Source: Bolinopsis microptera (lineage: Eukaryota > Ctenophora > Tentaculata > Lobata > Bolinopsidae). From it: DNA of 64,000 nt. The notes beneath the pieces were generated by a model. The model was given only the letters and a program-made list of their open reading frames with translations, was not told the origin of the DNA and searched no databases. Location: the NCBI RefSeq assembly GCF_026151205.1, contig NC_087074.1, positions 18,078,712-18,142,711 on the forward strand, in the 5' to 3' direction. Each line of letters begins with the position of its first letter. Positions within the stretch are counted from its first letter, which is position 1. Below, piece by piece: positions 58,147-64,000 of the stretch. The position numbers were made by a program, and so were the translations under genes.

Positions 58147-59645
58147 TTAATTCTAGGATCAAATTTTTTGTTGAGCAGCCTTTTCTCAATACAATTAATT
58201 ATGTCCCAACTGCCAGAATTTCCAGCCCAGGCAAGCAGCTCTGACTGGCTGTCTCTCAAGTAATCTTTATTCCTACTCAATTTGTCAAATGGTTAATTAA
58301 CCTATCTCGCGTGGAAAGTGTAAGGAACTGAAATTAGTTTTACGAACTTCTTGGCAGTGAAAATTAATAATAATATTATATCACATCCTTTCTCAGGGAA
58401 TCTGGACAAGGATCAAATCAAATAATCAATTTTTTTGTTGAGCAGCAATTCTCATATGAGAATTAATTAAATTGTGTCTTTTCAGCTCCTCCCTAGCCTC
58501 AGCCTAGCTGATTAGCGATTGGCTGTTACCCAATCTTTGTTCTTACTCAATTTGTAAAATGGTTAACATTTCTCACGGGTATGCTGTAAGGAACTAAAAT
58601 CACAACTGCAGTTAAATAATGGTTGCGTGGCATTACTTTGCTATTCTTTCTTAGATATTGTTCCTGACGTGGCTCAAACTTTCTTAAGGTCATTTCTCTC
58701 AGTGGTATTTAGGATTCGTGCACTTATTCTTTTATGAGATTATAATATAACTAGAAAGCCCGTGATCACAGGGAGGAAGATAATATTAGTTTTTATCACA
58801 TCAAATATCTGTCACAACCGAAGATACAGCCAATTAAAATGTAGCTCGCACTGAACACAACTTAATTACCACAAAATCGATCAAAATGTGCACATCCGCG
58901 TTCAACGCTGTTACCAAGGTTGTGACATCGGTTGTGACAGATATTTTTTGATGTGATAAAAACTAATATTATCTTCCTTCCTGTGATCACGGGCTTTCTA
59001 GTTATATTATAATCTCATAAAAGAATAAGTGCACGAATCCTAAATATAATACTGCTGAGAGAAATGATTTTAAGAAAGTCTGAGCTACGTCAGGGACAAT
59101 ATCTAAGAAAGAATAGCAAAGTAATGCCACGCAACCATTATTTAACTGCAGTTGTGATTTTAGTTCCTTACAGCATACCCGTGAGAAATGTTACTCAATT
59201 TGTAAAATGGTTAACATTGTTAACCATTTTACAAATTGAGTAAGAACAAAGATTGGGTAACAGCCAATCGCTAATCAGCTAGGCTGAGGCTAGGAGAGCT
59301 GAAAAGACACAATTTAATTAATTCTCATATGAGAATGGCTGCTCAACAAAAAAATTGATTACTTGATTTGATCCTTGTCCAGATTCCCTGAGAAAGGATG
59401 TGATATAATATTATTATTAATTTTCACTGCCAAGAAGTTCGTAAAACTAATTTCAGTTCCTTACACTTTCCACGCGAGATAGGTTAATTAACCATTTGAC
59501 AAATTGAGTAGGAATAAAGATTACTTGAGAGACAGCCAGTCAGACTGTCAGAGCTGCTTGCCTGAGCTGGAAATTCTGGGAGTTGGGACATAATTAATTG
59601 TCATGAGAAAAGGCTGCTCAACAAAAAATTTGATCCTAGAATTAA
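58147..59645. mobile_element. 1.5-kb foldback element: inverted repeats of about 0.67-0.72 kb with a 106-bp spacer
   Basis: The left arm (58147-58821) is complementary nearly throughout to the right arm (58928-59645). Outer ends are TTAATTCTAGGATC and GATCCTAGAATTAA; inner ends meet around 58822-58927. Inside each arm, TATAACTAGAAAGCCCGTGA appears again in inverse form, suggesting an older palindrome within. No coding capacity. A transcript would form a very long double-stranded hairpin. It lies 0.5 kb after the last MYCBPAP exon found. Confidence 0.85.
59191..59242. repeat. Extra small palindrome inside the right foldback arm
   Basis: TTACTCAATTTGTAAAATGG with TTAACA is followed two bases later by its own complement. 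The left arm has only one of these halves (about 58548-58575), so the right arm gained an inverted duplication. Confidence 0.75.
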
Positions 59646-59929
59646 ATCCTTGTCTTGATTTCCTGAGAAAGGATTTGGTAATATTAAAGTTTTGTCACGT
59701 CTCACTGCTAAGAAGTCTGTAAAATAAAAATCCCAAATTTCGTACCCCGAATTAAATATTGATTTAATAGTATCCGAATTATTAATGGTAATTGTTAGTC
59801 GGTTACTACTAGTACTACTAGCTTACTAGTTAAAAGAGATCTGAAGAAGGTAAATAAGCTACATCTTGACCTTGTTTTTCGAATATTTCAATAACGAGCA
59901 TGAGCAGCCGCTATCATTATCATTGTAAA
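59646..59929. other. Spacer
   Basis: No feature apart from an ACTAGTACTACTAGCTTACTAG run near 59806-59829. Confidence 0.35.
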
Positions 59930-60838
59930 TAGGAATAACTTTACCAGTTTTAAAAATACTTGGGAAAGTACCACTTTGTAGTTTGTATACATGTGTTGTA
60001 AAACCTAGCCAAGGTACCAGCAATGAGGTTTGACGATTTTTTTTACAACGATTATAGACTCACCTTGCCATTTTGAAAGTCTCTGATCACCTCGATAATC
60101 TCGTCTTCATTAGTTTCTTCCAGGTATAATATGGAGTCAGATACTGAATTAGACATGAACTGAGCTAATGATTTTACTGGTTCCAGAGAAAAACTATTGT
60201 TCGACAGTACATTTTTATTGAGATTACTTGCAAGAGATGTAAAATATTCACAAAATTTGTTAGCAATTATTCGTCTGCAAGTAACTCTCTGACAATCTAT
60301 GACATAGTTTTACCACGAAGTTCATTAATAACTTCCCAAGTCTTTTTCGAGTTCATGCTGTACTTCTCGAATTTTCTAGTATAGCATGTATAGCCTTTGC
60401 CATATTTATTGAGCTTTATAGAAACTTGTCGAATTCCTTTATGTAGTGGATGTGGCGATGTGCTTGTTTGGATCCCCGTCAGGTAGTTTTAATGTACAAG
60501 TCTTCTTCCATTCGAAATACAACCCAGATTTCTTTTCGATAGAATTAATTAGGCCCTGGGTAATGCAACGGTTGTTTGTGTTGTTACGTTTAGTGGTTCT
60601 AAATCAGGTATTGGCACAGAGTCGGGGGAAAGCTTCACAAGAGTAAATATAGGGTGATGGTGGGAGATCTTAAATCAGATATCAGATATGACACCAGAGA
60701 TAAGAGATTTGTCTACTACATTGGTATGGATATTGTCAATACAAGTCCTGGAACAGCCATGCATTTTGTGAGTTGGTATTGATATGGTTGGTATGAAGCC
60801 GTTGTTGAATATTTTCTTGGAATTTGTCCTCTGATATA
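59930..60838 (-). pseudogene. Decayed copy of the second LINE (as at 32.1-35.3 kb)
   Basis: Nucleotide blocks match 34195-35280 in the same order and orientation, with many deletions: GTAAATAGGAATAACTTTAC, the fragment around GAGATTACTTGCAAGAGATG, GTTCATTAATAACTTCCCA and CAATACAAGTCCTGGAACAG. The reading frame is broken throughout. It covers the end of the endonuclease and the region before the RT core. Confidence 0.82.
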
Positions 60839-61946
60839 TAGGACGTACTCTAGTCTCTAGTACGACAAGTACTCTAGTTAGACAACTGAAGTTCGCTAGA
60901 AATCACCCCAGTCGAATTTCAGTACGTGTCGAACTAGAGTCCAGGTTCGACAAATATTTTTCGTTCCCAACCTCTTTAAGCAGCTGGTGACCATCCATGG
61001 ACGACAGATGAAGAATGCCCTTTGCCTACGGCCTGCATATTTATATGAGCACACAATAAACAAATACACTACACCAATATAAAACCTGAGTCCGGAAAAA
61101 TGTAATACGAATTATATTGTTACAAAAGATCTTACAAAACTCATATTTTCGTTTAAGTAGAATAATAAAGCTAATATGCAATGAGACAACTATTAATATA
61201 CTGCAGAGTGGAAATTTTGGGAAAGTGGAAAATGTTAACACAGTTTAAGGGAATAATACTGTGAAGGAAGAATCATGAGGAAGATTTCTTAAGATAAGGC
61301 TAGTAATTGGTTGCAGTAACGCAATAGCGCAAATAAAACTGAAATAATAATGTTAAAATAATTGATCAAATGCATGCCAAAAACAAACAATTGTCCGTGA
61401 GATACGACAGTTATTCTGGTCTCCAGTCTGGAATTCCGAAATTCTTTGAATTCTTCTACGAACAGTTCCAACTGAAAAGGTTTCAGTATGAGATATTTAT
61501 CTGGTAAAATACTTTAATACATTTTCAAATTACCTGGTAAAAATGTGATAATTTTTATTAGATAGCAATAACTTAATAATCAGAGATGGAACAATTTCAA
61601 AGATTCGAACTATCTAAAAATGTCCGTGTCAGTTAAGATGACAGCTAGAATGACAGGAATTAAGACGATTATAACTTTAAGATAACAGTTAAGATGAGTA
61701 TAACATTAAGATGACAAGTACATTACCAATGTGACAGATGAACATCAAACTCCTGTCTGCAGATTGTGTGAGTATCTTGAAGTGTTCTCTTGGCCCGGCA
61801 GCTGAGGTTCCTGAGAATTACCACAGCTGTACATTCTAATTTATATACTCAGATGAAATACCAACCTAACTTTCTCGTTTCAAACATAATATGATCCTAT
61901 GATCAGCATTCAGCACCATACACAGGTCACCCAAAATTGATTATGA
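60839..61946. other. Non-coding region downstream of the second GPCR
   Basis: GTACTCTAGT/CTAGTACGAC words near 60845-60880 form small palindromes. Near 61620-61735, AGATGACA/TAAGATGA words repeat irregularly. No gene recognised. Confidence 0.35.
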
Positions 61947-62950
61947 TTAAAAAATTAACAAGATATCTAATTTTCTCACCGGAGAAGGAGGCAATATAAC
62001 AGCACGAAAAGCTGACCTAGTCGGACAAAGTCTACTTCGAATAAAGTTTCGAAAACTGGGTACAGCAAGACTGTAAACAAAAAAGTTGGATGCAACGTTC
62101 AGATACGTGCAGGTTTTAGCTACCCGAGAGAAATATCGATGGCCTGACTTCCCCAGGTATAGCTGCATCAAGATATTCAGACCATCTGGTAAAAAAGAGA
62201 CACAGTACACAACAGCTGTAAGGACAACAGTGACAACGCCCTGCCAACGAACTTTGCCAAGAGATCGCATTGATAATCTTCTTGCATCGTGCAAGTGCTT
62301 CACCAACAAGATTGATACTAGAATCATCACAAAGGTCGGAAACAATACATACAGTACATAAATGGTCGGGGTAAGCCATTCCCAAGTTTTGGAACTGAAT
62401 TTATAAGAACACTTGTACCGATTATCATTTAAATATATATCGTCAGAATCTACCAGAAGAAGGATACAAACGGAACTGAAACTAAAAATCCATACACCTG
62501 CGCAGAGAATATGGGCTTGATTTCTTGACCACAATCGAGCTTTCATGGGGTACTTGAGCATCAGCCACTTGCCAACAATCATTGTACAAATTAGAATTAT
62601 TGAGGCACAATTTGCATAGAAGTCTAGGTATGTGGTAATCCAACAAAATACTTTCCCGAAGACCAAACTATTTGCAATCAATGTGACAATTTGAGGAAAT
62701 ATTACAGTAGTTGACATTATCAGATCACACATAGCAATGTGTTGAATGAACACTACAATGACAGTCATTGAATGACTTCGTTCAGTTTAAAGGCCCGGTA
62801 CTTGATTGAAGCTACAAGAATGGTTGTGTCCCCCAAAAGTGACGTCAGAAACATCAAGATCAGCCATCCAGCCCAAATAAAACGCTCAACATCATTTCTG
62901 ATTTTTCCGTTTAGGGCCAGGGTATCGTTTGAGCTGTTGTTTTGTAACAT
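61947..62950 (-). pseudogene. Rhodopsin-like GPCR disrupted by a 14-bp insertion
   Basis: From the ATG at 62950 the frame encodes an N-tail with NNSSNDT glycosylation sites, TM1 (ILMFLTSLLGDTTILVAS) and the first intracellular loop, then hits a stop at the start of TM2. The downstream frame (from 62768) continues TM2 (VVFIQHIAMCDLIM), TM3 with CWITTYLDF, and on to TM7 (SNFFVYSLAVPSF). Between them 14 bp, flanked by AATGAC (62757-62762 and 62771-62776), shift the frame; reading without them joins the helix as NEVIVVF. TM3 ends with VGK instead of DRY, and TM7 has SNFFVY in place of NPxxY. It resembles the intact GPCR at 24.7 kb (TTYLD, LIC, K, AR.WS shared). It is a recent pseudogene or an assembly error. 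Confidence 0.75.
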
Positions 62951-63495
62951 CTTGAGACGATCACTTTAGATTTAAAGCATAACTTAGCATATAATACAAG
63001 TAAGATTCAGTTAAAAATAACGGTTAAGTTTGATTTTGTACTCGAGTTTTATGAATACCAAATCTGCGGAAAACCTAGGTATTTACTGTTCAGTAATTAC
63101 TCGGCGAATACTTAGTTTTTAATCATGACCCTCTCAGTGGCGTTTAACATTGCATGTTGCCCCCCGGCCCCCCTCCTCCCGCCGAAAAAGCCTCGGCCCC
63201 GACCCCTCCCCTTTTAGCGTCCCTCCCTAATATTAGACAAATTAGGTGATTTTAGAGGATACGCCAGCAAAATCTCTAAAAAAACGTTTTTCCAGATCAA
63301 AACACATTTTGATCGTTTTTGTTGTTATTTTGTTGTGCTCAGTGCGAGTTACAGGGTGTACCGCATAAAGTGTGAATTTTTTCCACTTCCAATAGTTTTT
63401 GACAAAATTAAACTTCACGGTTAATTTTAACTAAATTTTGTCAGAAATATAGTTGAATTGATAAAAATAATAAAAATATGGTTAATAGTTATTAG
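62951..63495. other. Intergenic, upstream of the GPCR relic and of the LINE
   Basis: C-rich stretches near 63160-63215 and otherwise A/T-rich sequence. No gene recognised. Confidence 0.35.
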
Positions 63496-64000
63496 ATGGA
63501 CCGTATGGGTAACGCCAGCGGCGGAGAGACGACAACATCGCCCTCCGTAATGTTTACCTCAGGTACAGGACGATCCCTGTTTGCTACACTCCTCATCAGC
63601 TTCGCCACCTTTAACATACGTGGCCTCGGTTCTTGTGATGATCCAGACGACATCCACAGCAAACGGGAGCAACTGGGTACCGATTGTCTACGGTACGGCA
63701 TAGATATCTGCGCTATTCAGGAGACTAAGGTTGTAAAACCGGATTCTTGCAGTCTTAGCAACGGATACAAACTATTATTGTTTGAGCAGAAAAATGGCCG
63801 GCACTATGGACTCGGTTTTGTTATCAGTCCCCGATTTATTGACTATGTGGTATGCTGGAACAGTATCAGTGATCGAGTAAGCTTTTTGGACCTAGAACTC
63901 CCTACAAAATCTGGAAAATTTTATCAAATGTAGGGTGGTCAATGTATATGGGCCACACAAGAAACTTGCAGAAAATGATCAACAACTGTTGATTAATTTT
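63496..64000 (+). pseudogene. RTE-like LINE, N-terminal endonuclease, running off the window
   Basis: Begins with a short N-tail, then ATFNIRGLGS and CAIQETKVV, the first two motifs of LINE AP-like endonucleases. A frame change near 63930 is needed to reach VVNVYGPHKKLAENDQQL, the next motif, so the copy is probably dead or carries a sequencing slip. The design fits the RTE-type proteins such as the one at 27.2-28.8 kb. The rest lies beyond the right edge. Confidence 0.75.

Overview
This is a eukaryotic, animal-type window. Genes are split by introns with GT/AG borders, base composition is AT-rich, and many gene relics and retroelements are present. The recognisable host genes are widespread in animals: PPP1R3-type phosphatase subunit, TAF1B, SMCR8, FBXL4, MYCBPAP and two rhodopsin-like GPCRs. 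The retroelement set (CR1/L2/jockey-like and RTE-like LINEs) and two GPCRs with no DRY motif suggest a non-vertebrate, possibly cnidarian or another early-branching marine invertebrate. That placement is an inference only. No bacterial or organelle features were seen.

Layout. At 2.1-5.1 kb (-) lies a three-exon PPP1R3-like glycogen-targeting subunit whose second intron holds a cluster of a CCCCTAAAATGTCA word. At 5.4-7.0 kb (-) is a complete two-exon TAF1B. From 6.24 to 19.29 kb a segment holding the 5' part of TAF1B and the 3' end of the gene upstream of it is present three times in direct tandem. Each copy has a 32-bp minisatellite inside the last intron of that upstream gene, and every repeat unit carries a branch-point-like and a 3' splice-site-like sequence. 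At 19.3-24.6 kb no gene was recognised, but there are a G-rich MITE, hairpins and a pogo-type MITE. A GPCR lies at 24.7-25.8 kb (+).

From about 26.0 to 47.6 kb the minus strand carries exons that fit one large gene, SMCR8. Its introns contain a three-layer nest of retrotransposons (26.2-36.05 kb), an internally deleted LINE (38.6-39.8 kb), a 16-bp minisatellite open in all three minus-strand frames (41.7-42.8 kb), and a tandem duplicate of a small secreted-peptide gene (44.4-46.0 kb). FBXL4 follows at 48.6-50.4 kb (-).

From 51 to 53.5 kb are a 602-bp tandem duplication with GC-rich hairpins and a ~340-bp degenerate tandem repeat. MYCBPAP exons run 53.8-57.7 kb (+) and stop short of the C-terminal half. 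A 1.5-kb foldback element (58.15-59.65 kb), a decayed LINE (59.9-60.8 kb) and a GPCR broken by a 14-bp insertion (61.9-62.95 kb, -) follow. The N-terminus of an RTE-like LINE runs off the right edge.

There is no operon logic. The genes are independent housekeeping or signalling genes, and the novelty lies in how repeats and duplications have been laid over them: the splice-site-bearing minisatellite, the TAF1B tandem triplication and the nested retroelements inside SMCR8.
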